A DNA stretch of 64,000 nt from Alligator mississippiensis (Eukaryota; Chordata; Crocodylia; Alligatoridae): NCBI RefSeq assembly GCF_030867095.1, contig NC_081826.1, positions 44,696,001-44,760,000 of the forward strand. The letters run 5' to 3'. Both the position numbers and the translations under genes were made by a program. Position 1 is the stretch's first letter. The number at the start of each line of letters is the position of its first letter. Below, piece after piece: positions 32,588 through 44,423 of the stretch. The notes beneath the pieces are model-generated. The model was given only the letters and a program-made list of their open reading frames with translations. It made no database searches and was not told the origin of the DNA.

Positions 32588-34957
32588 ATCCATTCTTTTG
32601 AGCTATGGAGGTGGGAAAAAAAGAGCTTTGTGTCAAACAAGGAAAATTCCACTCCTCACTTTTCAAATAAGATGAACTGCTGAATTTGGAAACTGGAGTG
32701 AGAGTTGTCATTATTAGGGGAAGCTTGAGGCTGGTGGGAAAATTCCCAAACCAAATCAGGCCCACGTTTCAAGGAATTGAGTAGTTACACCCAAGAATGC
32801 TCCATGCGTAGAATAAGTCAAATGAAATCACTTCGCTCGGACCTTGCATTTCCTCCTTCATCTGACAGACCCAGAAGGACAGTTGAATGGGGGAGCTTAT
32901 AATCATTGGAGGGAAGCAGAAATGATTGTATACAGACTTTTAAAATTGGGGAGAAGGGAAACTGGGGGTTCAGATTTCAGTAGTTCTTGACAGGACATCG
33001 GTTCTTGACAGAGAATGTCTATTAGCTGGTCCCTCAGTGGTCAGAGGTGTGCAGTTCTCCACATAACTATGGTGCAACGCTACATCTCTCTCTCTCCCTC
33101 TACAGAACATAGGTAATCTTCACCTTCAGATTTACCTGAGTTCCAATTATTTTGAGTGCTATAAAGATGTTTTCTTATAATGATGTGAAAATTGATTTCT
33201 GGTCAAATCAAATAACCTGGAAGGCCCTGTGCAAGGTCCATCAATGTGGAAGCTGATATTCTATCAGTGAAGGCTGGCAAGTGCAGGGAAAAATGGGTTA
33301 TTCATTCTGCCTGAGAGAGCTATGTAAACAAAAACAAAACATGCTTTCAAGAGAGAACATGGAGAACTGGCAAGGAAACAAAAGTGTAATGGAGAAGATT
33401 TCTAGGCCACCCAGCTGCCTAATTACTGGCAACATCTCTGGATTTTTACAGCATGCCTCTCATAACACAGCCCTTTGGAAAACAAAATACCATATTATTG
33501 CAGAATAGTTTAAAATATAAAGCATTTTGCATCCTGTAGACTTTTGGTTTTTTACCTACTGTGGAATTTTGAGAGACTCATACTGAACATTGAATTGAAT
33601 ACTGCAACCTACTGCTATCTTTTTGTAACATATTAAAATTTAATTTACCAAGATGAAAGAATTGAGAGTCTAGTTTCATTTTCCAGCTTGATCTGGAGGA
33701 CAGTAGTGGCATTATTCACAGTTTCCTGGGGACAGTAATGAAAAACCTGGGCTCTGTACAGCCTCGCACTTAAGGTGTCCATACTGTGCTGTTATGGAAT
33801 TATTTAGCAATTCCCCTGAGTGTTCTCAGCAATCTTTTATATCTGATTCTTTAACAATATTATTAAAACTTGAGGGGATGGAACAGGGTTATTTTTGAGT
33901 CCTCATGGAAGACAGTGTTAAGACAAAGCAGCAATGTAAGGAATTCAAGGACAGCCAACGTTTAACACTGTTTCTTCTGAACTGCAGCACTGGCTGATTA
34001 TATGTTGGAAAGCTTTTCCCTTGTTTCCCTTGTTCTAATAATACACTCCTAATCACAAACATCTGTATAAAACGATACAGATGTGTATAATTATAGAAGT
34101 ATTTAAGATTTCTGGCTTTGAATCCTTCAAGTATTTCTGTTTTAAAAAACAAAGCAGAAAATACATTTCTTTATTAGGAAAAGTCTCTTCTTGTCAGTTA
34201 TGACTAATATATCCTGTATTACTTTATTTTGCTCCAGAAACAGCTACTCCAGCTGCCTTATGCTAGTAATTCTTTGCTCTGGGTTAAACTTTATCATAAT
34301 ATTACAGGGGGAGTAATTTCAATCCATTTAGCATAGGCACAAAACCCCTATTTGGTTACTTATGGTTATGTCAACTGACTAGTGTTAATTAACTGTGGAT
34401 TCATCTGGGCTATAAAAGTAATTATTTGAAAACATGGTTATGAAACAATTTTGTAGCTTCATCATATATATTGGCAACCCCTTTGACCTGAGGCATTAGT
34501 CAAAACTTCTGGGCTTTTCAGGTTCTTCCAGTTAGAAAGAGAAAATGATGAAGGGGTCAGTTAGATGTGATTTGCTTATTTATAAGAGTGTAAAATTTTT
34601 GTGCTTCCTTGACTGTAAGAAAAATCAAATAAGCACAGTTTACTTGTTTGCAGCTTTCAACCTCTTTCAGCCAGCACCCTGACCTTAAAGCTCTCTTTAG
34701 GTTCTATTTTGGGCTATATACTGGTGATGGTTCAGGTTGCATCCCCTCCTCAGAAAACTTGGGAAGACAAAAGTCATCAGTGTGCCATAACAGTTAACAA
34801 ACTCAAGTTGTGTTTCACAGGGAGGGGAGTGCTTTTAAGTCAATCATCCTTCACTGAAAGACCTCTGCCTCTATTCCCTTCATATTTAGACCATTGAGTA
34901 TGGTGTTCCTACTAGTTCAAATGACTCATTTGGTCTCCACTGCACAGTATCACACAC
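32588..34957. other. No recognised features
   Basis: Unique-looking. A short TCTC run at 33088-33104. Small frames only. Confidence 0.5.
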
Positions 34958-34960
34958 AAT

Positions 34961-35346
34961 GGGCGTGTCTACATGTGTGCATTTAATACTCATTATCCCA
35001 ATTTAAGGTGCATTAAGCATGCATGTCAACACATGTGTGCCTTTAATGTGCCTTAAAAATGACAATTTAAAACTATTTGAGCCTAAATTTGAGACCTGCA
35101 TAAAGCAGGTATCAACTTTATGCGTAAATAGTTAAATCACATTAGCGAATGCATAAACACGCTAATATGGATTAAAGTGGCACATGTCCATTGACTGGGA
35201 CTAACTTTAGACCCAAGTCAGCCTGCACACCTGCGTTAAGTGCATTAGGGCATGCACACGTGGACGTGTGCCTAAATTGCCTTAATGCACTTTAGGCAAA
35301 TGCACATTAAGTTTAGGTATGCGTAAAAGCGTGTGTAGACAAGTCC
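34961..35346. mobile_element. MITE of the GGGCGTGTCTAC family with AAT TSD (386 bp)
   Basis: Left end GGGCGTGTCTACATGTG, right end complement of GGACTTGTCTACACACG. AAT on both sides (34958-34960 and 35347-35349). Interior rich in TTAATGTGCAT/ATGCACATTAA units arranged in inverted order, so the whole element can fold. No coding capacity. Confidence 0.75.
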
Positions 35347-35349
35347 AAT

Positions 35350-36463
35350 GAGAAGTGGCATCTAAAGCCACACACAGACATTCAGTTTCTCCTGGGAGAT
35401 TTGCTGCTTTTCCAGGAAAAAAACAACTATGGATGTATAGATAGTCAGGATTTTTTTTCCAAGAGCAAAAGTGGCCACTCTAAGAGAAAAACAACTTGTG
35501 AACAACCTGGGTTTTATCAGTCATGGGAGAATTTCTCCTGGGACAGCAATTGTCTGTACAATTTACCTACCTGAGAGAAGTCACAACACTGTGCTCCAGC
35601 ATCCCAGGGTCCTTTGCTCCTGCCCCCATACCCAGAGAGAAAGTGTATTGCTTACTGGACTTTACTACTGCAGCCAAGCAAGGAGCAAAATACACCCCTT
35701 CACATTCCCCCATTGTGCTGCAAGGAGAAACAGTTTGACTATGACCAGTCTGGATCAGCCAATCTGAGCTGTTCTGTGCATTGCTGTCATCTATTTCTAG
35801 GCAGACTGAGGGGGCCTGCAGGGTATGGTGAGATGTATGCACAAGGGCCACACAGCTGCAGTGTCAGCACTGCAATCTCTCTGCTCTCTCTGCTCAGCAT
35901 TAAAATGTCTTTTCAGGTTTTTCTATCAGGAGAACAAACAGAGGAGTACTCTCCCTGGTCATTTTAATGTATGTATACAAGCCATATTTATCATCCAACT
36001 CAGTGAACTCAATTGGATTTAATTAAACAGAAAACATTTTAAGGTTATTATCTTTTCATTTTTTCAAATGAAAGATGTTATTTCAAACTCATCTAAATTT
36101 AAAAAAAAGTTTAAATTATTTAAAGATGGAAGTTTAAACAAAACATTTGGCTTGATATAAAATGAAAATTTATTTTTGAGGGCTTTTAGCAAAAAACTCC
36201 AAAAAGTTTGTTTCATTTTCATCTAAGCTCACCCCCTTCCCACCCAGGCTGTCGTTCAACTGCCAAACATAAAATTGATTGTTTTATATAAAATACACTG
36301 TTCCATTTAGGATTGGGATTTTAAGATCCCATTCCAATTCCCTATTGGATGATGCAATGGGGGAAAGAACTTTTATCTGTATCACAAATCTAGCAGTTAT
36401 TTTTAGAAACATTATATATAAATCGGTTAAAGATTTTATATACATCAGTCAAAGAGTAGAGGC
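35350..36463. other. No recognised features
   Basis: Frames at 35471-35967 on both strands overlap one another and show no motif. Confidence 0.45.
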
Positions 36464-36630
36464 TATTATGTATCTGCTGGGTTTTTGTCCCAGAGAGACA
36501 AACAGGGGAACCATCTTTATTAACAACAACTAGCTAAGCTTAACACTAAGCAGAACAGCAAACAGCAACACAACATAATGCAACTGAAGCAGTGTCCTCT
36601 TCTGTATATACAGACACTCAATGTACAACA
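36464..36630 (-). repeat. 3' LTR of the gypsy element (167 bp)
   Basis: Aligns with 41973-42198: shared TGTATCTG, then GGGGAACCATCTTTATTAAC, AACAGCAA and CAGACACYCAAT. Starts TGTTGTACATTG on the minus strand. Much shorter than its partner because it lacks the TA expansion. Confidence 0.75.
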
Positions 36631-36960
36631 CCCCTCCCCCCAGATAATGTAGTCCTGTAAGTATTTGGGCTGGACAGTGACCCATTTCATGCAACCTACT
36701 TCAGGGGTGACAGACATTTCACTGGCAACTGCAGTAGGCTCCTTCACCTGTCCTAGAGTAGCTTCAGCAACTGGAAGTGTTGATAGGTCTAAAACACTAG
36801 CTAATGGACTCTCAGAACTGGTTCCACCAATGGTGTAACATATTCTGGTGCTGCAGAGGTCACATTGTCTGAGAATCAATGCTGCATCTGGCAACGTGTC
36901 TGTGAAATCTCTTTCCATTGGGAGTCTGGATCTTATATGATACTGGACCTGTAGCTCCAA
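36631..36960 (-). pseudogene. Gypsy pol C-terminal region
   Basis: An open frame (36520-36960) running into the 3' LTR, starting after the integrase and containing YHIRSRLPMERDF. This fits the post-integrase tail of gypsy pol by position. Function of the tail unknown. Confidence 0.5.
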
Positions 36961-37229
36961 GGACAGATGCAGACATTCACTGTGGCCCAGTCATGTTATT
37001 TTGGATGTACACAGGTCACCTGGTTCAAAGTTGTTAGAGGCGAAACTTTCTGTTTCTTGGAAAACTGGATTTCTACCTTGTCTGATATTCAGCTATCATA
37101 TCTGGGTGCAGCCAATCCAAACAAGTTTTCAGCTGGCAGTTCATTAGCAGTTCTGAAGGACTGTCATCTGTAGTAATGCACAGAGTTTTGAGTCATTGTA
37201 GTAAGAAATCAGCTAGTTGGTTTCAGATA

Positions 37230-37840
37230 TCATCAGTGATTCATATCTGTAGTAGTTTGGATCATCCACTCAGCTTGGCCATTTGATGAGAGGTGGAATG
37301 GTGCAGATGTGGTGTGACAAATAAGATTTCTCTCCATAAACTTCTTAAATTCTTCAGAAGTGAATTGAGCATCACCGTCGGATAGAATGGTATCTGAAAG
37401 ACCACGAGTTGCTGCTGTAAAACTTGGTTTACCGTGTGTGAAGTCACTGATGCAACAGAAACAACTTCCAACCACTTTGAGAAAGAATCAATGACAATAA
37501 AGAATAGCCTTGGAAAGGGCCAGCAAAATCTATATGCAGATGAAATCACAGGGTCCTGATCACATCCCATGGATGGACTGGAGTCTTAACTGGTGCATAG
37601 CATGTAGCTTGGCATGGTTCACACCTCTATACTGTTTGTTTAATGTCAGTATTAATCTTTGGATACCAGACATAACTTCTTGCAAGAGCTTTCATGTGAA
37701 TAATCCCTCGATGGATGTCCCGCATGGAGAGCAGGTGTTCAACCTGCATTGAGAATGACCACTCATTTGCCCCATAGGAAGTATCCCTTAAGGACAGAAA
37801 GTTCATGTTGATGTGCAACAAATAACTTAAATTCTGCAAT
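37230..37840 (-). pseudogene. Gypsy integrase (zinc-binding end and catalytic core), frameshifted
   Basis: Reading down the minus strand: a His-containing block before KALARSYVWYPKI (about 37690-37760) fits the HHCC linker. Then come HIDFAGPFQG with the first catalytic Asp, SDGDAQFTSEEFKKF with the second Asp, and PFHLSSNGQAEWMIQ with a Glu in the third catalytic position (37233-37475). The core must be read across at least two frames with stops. The enzyme would insert the element's cDNA. Confidence 0.8.
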
Positions 37841-38083
37841 CCTTGACTGCAGCTTGAAATGAAGAATATCTTAAATCATCTGCATTTCTTGATGAAGGCT
37901 ACCCTTTTCATGCCCAGTTCAGTACTCAGACTAACTCTAGGTCCTTAGCAATCATGTGAGCAAGGTCATCTGCCTGGAGAGGAGGATCAGATGAAGATTC
38001 TATTATCAGAACTTCAGAGAGTGGAGGAACAGTGAATTCAGGAAATGATAATGGCAAACAACTTGGTGCATCTGCATTTCATA

Positions 38084-38690
38084 GCATCATAGAAAATGAG
38101 TTTTGGAAGGGACCCAACTAGGTCACCCCAGGCAACGTTTTGTCTACCAGAGTCCTAAAACCCTCTAAGGATGGAGATTCCACAACCTCTCTGGTTAGCT
38201 TCTTCCAGTGCTTTACTACCCTCCTTGTGAGAGAGTTTTTCCTAATATCTTACCTGAACTTCCCTTGCTGCAACTTGAGACCATTGCTCCTTTTTCTGTC
38301 ATTTGCCACCACTGAGAACAGCTTAGCTTCATCCTCTTTGGAACCACTGTTCAGGCAGTTGAAGTCTGTCATTAAATCCCACCTCAGCCTTCTCTTCTCC
38401 AGACTAAATAAGACCACAAGTCATATTTAGTCCAGACATGAAATAAGACTCCTCATAAGTCATATTCCCCAGTCCCTTAAACATTTTTGTTGCCATCTGC
38501 TGAACACAGCACTCCAGATGTGGCCTCACCAGTGCCAAATAGAGGGGAATAATCACTTCCCTTGATCTGCTAGTAGTGCTTCTACTAATGCAGCCTAGTT
38601 TGCTGTTAGCCTTATTCGCAACAAGGGTAGACTGTTGGATCATTCAGCTGATTGTCCACTGTAACTCAGGAGTCCTTTGCTATTGACATC
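38084..38690 (-). mobile_element. CR1 fragment inserted in gypsy pol
   Basis: The 3' end is at the left (CATAGCATCATAGAAAATGAG, then 'ttttggaagggacccaacta'), reading back through the end of ORF2 (RTTSRSREVIIPLYLALVR at 38404-38643). 5' truncated at about 38690. The gypsy pol text resumes on both sides (before: after the RNase H; after: a NAD-rich linker), so it is a clean insertion. Confidence 0.85.
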
Positions 38691-39391
38691 CCAGGGTGGT
38701 GCTGAAATTCACAGTCGTATGCATTCTCTTATTCATAAGAGTAAGGACCAATGAAGCATGTGTGGTAAAATGAAATGGGGTGTTGTTCCATTCTTGGTGA
38801 ATGACACTAGCAATGGTTTATGATCTGTCACAATTGTGAATTTACAGCCATGTAAGTAGTCATGGAATTCCCTAGCTCCAGTGATGGCAGTAAGAGCTTC
38901 CCTATCAATCTGACCATAATTCCTCTTGACCTTATTCATCGCTTGTGAATAGTAGGCAATGGGAGCTTCATGACCATCATTTTGAAGGTGACTGAGGACA
39001 GCCCCTACTCCATGCAGTGTAGCATAGCAAGTAAGCAGAAGTGGTTTCTCCAAGTCATAATGGACTAGCACACTGTCAGAGTACAACAATCACTCCACAT
39101 CATTGAAAGCCTTGTTGTGCAGTTTAACATATTTCCAGATGGTATCTTTAAACAATAGATGATGCATGTGGTCTTGTCTTTTAGGAAAGAATGGCAGAAA
39201 TTAAGCAGACCCAGGAATGCTTGCAGTTCCTGTTTATTCCTAGCTGTTGGGGCTTTATGAGTAGCTTCTACCTTTGCATTTGTTGGATAAAGATCAGCAT
39301 TGGAGATGTGGTGTAACGCTTCTCACAGTTGGACAACTAATTCTCGCTCTGATTAGGACATCATCAAAATATGGCATGACCGCTTTAAGAC
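38691..39391 (-). pseudogene. Gypsy RT end and RNase H
   Basis: Near 39360-39391 the minus strand reads LKAVMPYFDDVLI, the catalytic FDD form of the RT motif. The thumb/connection follows, then (38733-39089) LVHYDLEKPLLLTCYAT and GAVLSH, QIDREALTAI, GCKFTIVTDHKPLL, which are the successive blocks of a gypsy RNase H. The expected first RNase H Asp is in a decayed position (CYAT for CDAS). One stop lies just 5' of this frame. Confidence 0.8.
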
Positions 39392-41305
39392 CTAGTTTCA
39401 TAGTTTGTAGGGTCGGAAGGGACCTTGATAGATCATCAAGTTTGACCCCTTGCCATGGCAGGAAAGAGCACTGGGGTCAAACGACCCCAGCAAGGTGTTC
39501 ATCTAGCGTCCTCTTAAAGACCCCCAGGGTAGGAGCGAGGACCACTTCCCTTGGAAGTTGGTTCCAGATCCTAGCCACCCTGACTGTGAAGTAGTGCCTC
39601 CTGATATCCAGCCTGAATCTGCTCTCTGTCAGCTTATGGCTGTTGTTCCTTGTTACTCCGGGTAGTGCTTGGGGGGAACAGGGACTCTTCCACTGCCTGC
39701 TGGTCTCCCTTGCCCAGTTTATAGATGGCCACCAGATCCCCTCTCAGCCTTCTCTTGTGTAGGCTGAACAGGTTCAGATCCCGTAGCCTATCCTCATAGG
39801 ACCTGCCCTGCTGCCCCCTGATCATGCGAGTGGCCCTCCTCTGGCACCTCTCGATGTTGTCCATATACCTTCTGAAGTGCGGTGTCCAGAACTGGATGCA
39901 GTACTCCAACTGGAGCCTGACCAAGGTTGCATAGAGGGGGAGGATCACCTCCTTGGACCTGCTCATGATGCATCTGTGGATGCATGACAAGGTGCCTTTA
40001 GCCTTTCTGACTGCATCCCCACATTGGTGGCCCATGTTCATCTTTGAGTCAATAATGACTCCAAGATCCTTTTCTGCCTCTGTGCTGATGAGAGGGGAGT
40101 TCCCCAGCCTGTAGGTGTGCTGGGCCTCCTGCCCAGGTGCGGTACCTTGCACTTGTCGGTGTCGAAACCCATCCTATTCTCATCTGCCCACCTCTGTAAC
40201 CTGTCCAGATCTAATTGCAGCTTGTCCTTACCCTCTAGCATGCCCACCTCCCCTCACATCTTAGTGTCACTAAGATTTTTCGAGCACCCACTGTCCCTTC
40301 ATCAGGTCGTTGCCTGTGGCCAGGACCAGGTCTAACAAGGAATTTCCCTTGGTGGGACTGTGTACCTCCTGGATTAGATGGAGGTCCTGTAACATAGCTA
40401 GGAAATTACGTGAGTGGTTAGACCTGGCTGACTGCTCTTCCCAGCAGATGTCTGGATAGTTTAGGTCCCCCATGATGACTACATCCTTTAACCTAGCTGC
40501 CTCTGTGAGCTGACCTGAGAATTCCCAGTCAAGTTTCTCCCCCTGTTTGGGTGGTCTGTAGTAGACCTCCACCATTAAGTCCCTTTCCTTCTGACCCCCT
40601 TGTAGTCTGACCCAGAGCACTTCAGTCTGCCCCTCCTCTGACCCAGTGCTGCTCGTTGAGGATGTGAATCACTCTTTGACATAGAGCGCCACGCCTCCAC
40701 CTTTCCTCCCTATTCTATCCCTCCTGTACAGCCTATAGCCCCTGATGTTCACCGCCCAGTCATGCGTTGGATCCCACCATGTTTCAGTAAGCCCCACTAT
40801 ATCTGGGTTTGCATTAGCTATCAGGAGGGCAAGTTCCTCCTGCTCGTTCCCCATGCCACAAGCATTGGTGTATAGGCATTTAAGGTCTCCTGAATGTGAA
40901 TGCCACACCTCCCTAACCCCAGGACTGTTTGGGCCCCTGTCACTCACCTGGGTATTTCATGTGCTCATTGTCAGTCTTGGCTGGGCTGTACTTGTGGGTG
41001 ACTCATGGTTTGGTGTTCTGACGCTCCCTCTGACCTCATCCTCCCCTTCCCCCAATGAGCCTAGTTTAAAGCCCGTTACAGGAGATCAGTCAACCTGAAA
41101 GAGAACACACGCTTACTTTTGGGGTAGAGATGAAGCCCATCCCACCCGAGCATGCCGCTCGTCTGAAAGTATGGGTCGTGATCAAGGAAGCTGAAGCCCG
41201 CCTCAAGACACCATTTCCAAAGCCGCAAGTTGACCTCTCTGATGCAGTTTTCATGGCACCGTCCCCATCCTCTCACTGGAAGGATAGAGGAGAAGATCAT
41301 CTGTG
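39392..41305 (-). mobile_element. CR1 LINE with internal deletion, inserted in gypsy RT
   Basis: 3' end at 39392 (TTTCATAGTTTGTAGGG). It then has the ORF2 C-terminal part (39634-40152, RRATRMIRGQQGRSYED), RT end (MGMLEGKDKLQLDLDRLQRW), endonuclease (40270-40620 with MGDLNYPDICWEE; 40669-40947 with the N-terminal LYTNACGMGNEQEEL) and the end of ORF1 (41076-41330, with FSSILPVRGWG). At about 40262-40275 the endonuclease end is joined directly to the RT end, so most of the RT is deleted. The 5' end is in ORF1, making this a long but internally deleted copy. Confidence 0.88.
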
Positions 41306-41545
41306 CCTCTGTCTCCTCCCTGCAAGTCAATCATCTGTAAACTTTTGGAAAACTCCAGCTACAGTGCTTACTTCAAATTGTAGATGCTTAGCTTGGAAAG
41401 CCCTCTTATAGATGATAATTGTCTGTGGATCAGATATTTGATCATCCACAGAGAGTTGTTGATAGGCTTAGACCAACTGTAATTTAGCAAAAACCTTCCC
41501 TCCAGCAACACGAGCAAGGAGATGGTTTTGTTGGTTGAAATGGGA
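41306..41545 (-). pseudogene. Gypsy RT N-terminal part
   Basis: Frames on the minus strand read DPISTNKT, then a GGKVFAKLQL-like block followed by AYQQLSVDD (motif A region, catalytic Asp replaced by Gln), then LQFEVSTVAGVFQKF. The text stops at the CR1 boundary and resumes at 39391 with the FDD motif. Confidence 0.7.
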
Positions 41546-41830
41546 TCAACAAATGGTTTTAGATGGGGTTGGTGCAAAGGGATTTTTTAATAACTGAAGG
41601 ATCTCATGGTAGGACTTGTTACAGGGTTTGGCCAGGGGCACAAAGGAGCAATTAACGTCCAAGGTCTTTGAGCCACTGATGCTCAGTAGTACTGCTTGTT
41701 TCTGGTTATCATCAGTAATTTTATTAGCTTTCAGATAGAAGTCTAGCCAGTCAGTGCACAAGCCCCAGGTGGATGGACTGGCTCCATCAAACTCTTCAAT
41801 TTGACCCAAACTACCTATGTTAGAGAGCAA
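41546..41830 (-). pseudogene. Gypsy gag-like frame
   Basis: A 94-residue frame immediately downstream of the PBS and 5' LTR, starting MLSNIGSLGQIEEFDG, with a W-x-x-Y/F-x-x-R-like pattern (TDWLDFYLKANKI) and VLLSISGSKTLD, typical in shape for retrotransposon gag. No zinc knuckle seen. It runs into RT-like sequence, implying loss of the rest of gag and protease. Confidence 0.6.
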
Positions 41831-41950
41831 CTGTACCAGGCCAGCATGTGAGAGGAAAAGAACCCTGGGTTCTGCTCACTTGCAGCGTGGATCACTACAA
41901 GTTTCTCCTATGTTTTTTAGTCTGAAACACTGGAAGCATTCATACTCACA

Positions 41951-41971
41951 AGGATCTGACCCTTGTCACCA
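41951..41971 (-). promoter_or_regulatory. Primer-binding-site-like sequence
   Basis: The minus strand immediately inside the 5' LTR reads TGGTGACAAGGGTC. TGG starts and a tRNA 3'-end-like pattern are typical of PBSs. Primer tRNA not identified. Confidence 0.5.
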
Positions 41972-41972
41972 G

Positions 41973-42198
41973 TATTGTGTATCTGTGGAGTTCTTGTCCT
42001 GGAGAGATTACACAGGGAAGAACAGGGGAACCATCTTTATTAACAACAACTAACTACCCTTAAGAAACACAACAGCAAGCAGTAACACAAGATTATGCAG
42101 TTTGGGCAGTGCCTTCTGCTGATGGAGTAAAAAACATATATATGTATATATATGTATATATATATACATATATATATACAGACACCCAATAAACAACA
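41973..42198 (-). repeat. 5' LTR of the gypsy element (226 bp) with TA expansion
   Basis: Homologous to 36464-36630. Contains an alternating ATATAT/GTATATAT tract (42137-42180) where the other LTR has only GTATATAC. Confidence 0.75.
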
Positions 42199-43823
42199 GA
42201 AGGCATTTAAAGGCCACTGCAAACACAGACAAGAACAAAAGAAAGTCCAACTAGACCTAGAACAGTGCAGTCCCATCAGCTGAACCATATTTTTCTTCAG
42301 CAAGCTCTGAAATCTACTGGGTTCCATTAACCTCTCAGATGAGACCATGTAAGAGAGAATCTACTAGCCTGTTGGTAGCTGTAGGAAAAAATTTAATCCT
42401 TTGAGTGAAGGATTCCTTGTCACTGTTTGGCCAGCACCGTACTTTTAAAATAAAAATGCAATATTACTTAAAAAATTAGGATGATTATTTAGAAGAACCT
42501 GAACAGTGATTCTTTGTTGCTGGTATTTTTGTGTGCATTCAGCCCTTCTAAGAAATCTCCATTGTGCACATAGAATGTTTCTTTAAGAGTTGTTTTTATC
42601 TTTAAAATAGTGTTCAGATCATATGACATGGCAGTTGCCATAGTAACTACGCATTTACTGTAGAGCAGCAAATAATAATGTGTAAAATGTGTAAATTATC
42701 AGCGTGTTAGAGCAACTGGTACCTTGAAGCTATCATCACCTACTCCCTTCTTTTAAAAAATGGATCTTTTTAATGAATATACATATCTCATTTATCTATT
42801 TTTAAAAAAATAATTTGGCTGGCTCTACCCCTTACTTTTGTTGGCCACCCCAGCGGTGTGATGTGACATTTTAGCCACAGGGAAAAAAAAGTAAGAGGAA
42901 TGGAAACTATACAAACAAGTCTGGCTTACACAGAATTACTATAGGAAACTATAGTTCACTCATTTTTGTTTGTACATTTTTAATCTTTAACTCTGCTGCT
43001 ATTACTTAAATCCATAGCAACATTATAGCTGGCTTCAGTGAAAGCAGGATGAGGCCTTAATGTGTAAAAGATTTATACACTGGGCTGAAGATATCTTAGT
43101 GAATGGGTAGAAAATGTGGAAACAATTTTCCAGATCTCCTCTCCCACCACTGAAAATTCCAAGTTTAAAGATTTACATGCCTGTCAAAAGCTGTATGCTA
43201 TAGAGATTGCTTACAATAGATAAGATAAGTGTTACTAAAATTTAAGAGCAAGTGAAATGCATTTTATGAAATCCTGGCTCAACTGAAGTCAATGGCAAAA
43301 CTCTCATTGGTAGTATTTAACTGTTTCTGTTTAGTGTCATACTGAACAGGGCAATGACCCCACTGGCCTACAGATTTTAGCCCCAAAAGATCAACCTAGA
43401 GATATTTATTTCAGGCTCCAGAGAGAGGTACTAATGCTGTAGCAATGCTGGCTGGAGATCAGACATCTACTCATCCAGGGGGATTTATACAGCTAACTGG
43501 TAAATCATTTTGAGTCACTTGTTTTAATTGTGCTAGGTGACTGTGATGTTTTACTTAAAAAAATGTCCAGCTTTGTTCTTGTGCACGCTTAAAAAAAAAG
43601 GCTAAGTGCAACTTTATCATTTCTAATTGTAAGCGTTTAAAATTTTCAGTTTTAATAACTTTGTGTGCTGCAGAGCATTATAATTGACTTTGTGAGAGCA
43701 CATGTCTAAAAACAGTGACAAGTTACTTTACATCAATGTGTTTATTTCTCTGTTTTGTTAGCCTTTTTGGAACAAATAAATAATACAAAACAAATGCAGA
43801 TTTTAAAATTGGAATAGAGTGTT
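42199..43823. other. No recognised features
   Basis: AT-rich. A copy of the ATTGACTTCAATG-type motif at 43269-43310. Confidence 0.5.
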
Positions 43824-44400
43824 TTAAGAGACCTGCTTTATAAAAACCCTTCTACATTTCTTTTGGAACATTATAAAATGTAATTGCTGGTGACTTACAA
43901 CATGAGTGTTCTGGCTAAAGCAAGCACTGCCAGCTTTGAAGCCATATTTATATGGTACCAGCTTTATTGGACAGGACATGCCATCAGGATGCCTGACAAG
44001 TGGCTCCCAAAATAGGTCCTGTACATTCAGCTCACTACTGATCACCACTTGAGCCGGGCAAAAGAAGAGATTCAAGGACACCTTGAAGGCCATCTGAAGA
44101 AATGCAGTATTTACATCAATACCTAGGAGGCTTGAGTACTGAGTTTCAATAGCGCCATGATGTACAACAAGGCATCTATACTTTTGAGCAAATTCACCTC
44201 ACTACTGAGGCAAATAGATCAAAGACAAAGAAAAAGATCTCTGACCTGACATCAGGATCTACTCTTTCCTGGAACTGTTTGCCACATCTGCAGTCAAACA
44301 TGCGGTTCTTGCATTGACCTCCTCAGTCATCTGCAGACTTACTGATAGCTTCTCTATTTACTGGAAGATTGCCATCTTCATACTGAGGGACTGTTGCCAT
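43824..44400 (-). pseudogene. Possible decayed coding fragment, identity unknown
   Basis: Minus strand. An 89-residue frame (43824-44093) extends upstream in frame without a stop to about 44200 (reading CLVVHHGAIETQYSSLLGID before the Met). Further upstream a short frame reads MATVPQYEDGNLPVN (about 44362-44406). Amino acid make-up is ordinary and not low-complexity, unlike most frames here. I do not recognise a family. Could be an old retrocopy or chance. Confidence 0.25.
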
Positions 44401-44423
44401 CTTCACCGCCAGTTGGTGACTTA

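Larger units (their letters stand above)
36464..42198 (-). mobile_element. Ty3/gypsy LTR retrotransposon, defective, split by two CR1 insertions
   Basis: Element in reverse orientation: 5' LTR at 41973-42198, PBS-like site, gag-like frame, RT, RNase H, zinc-binding linker, integrase, pol end, 3' LTR at 36464-36630. The order RT-RNase H-integrase is diagnostic of the gypsy group. A CR1 (39392-41305) sits in the RT and another (38084-38690) between RNase H and integrase. Protease was not recognised, and gag appears fused almost directly to RT, so part of the interior is deleted. Stops and frameshifts throughout. No envelope frame seen. Non-functional. Confidence 0.85.
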
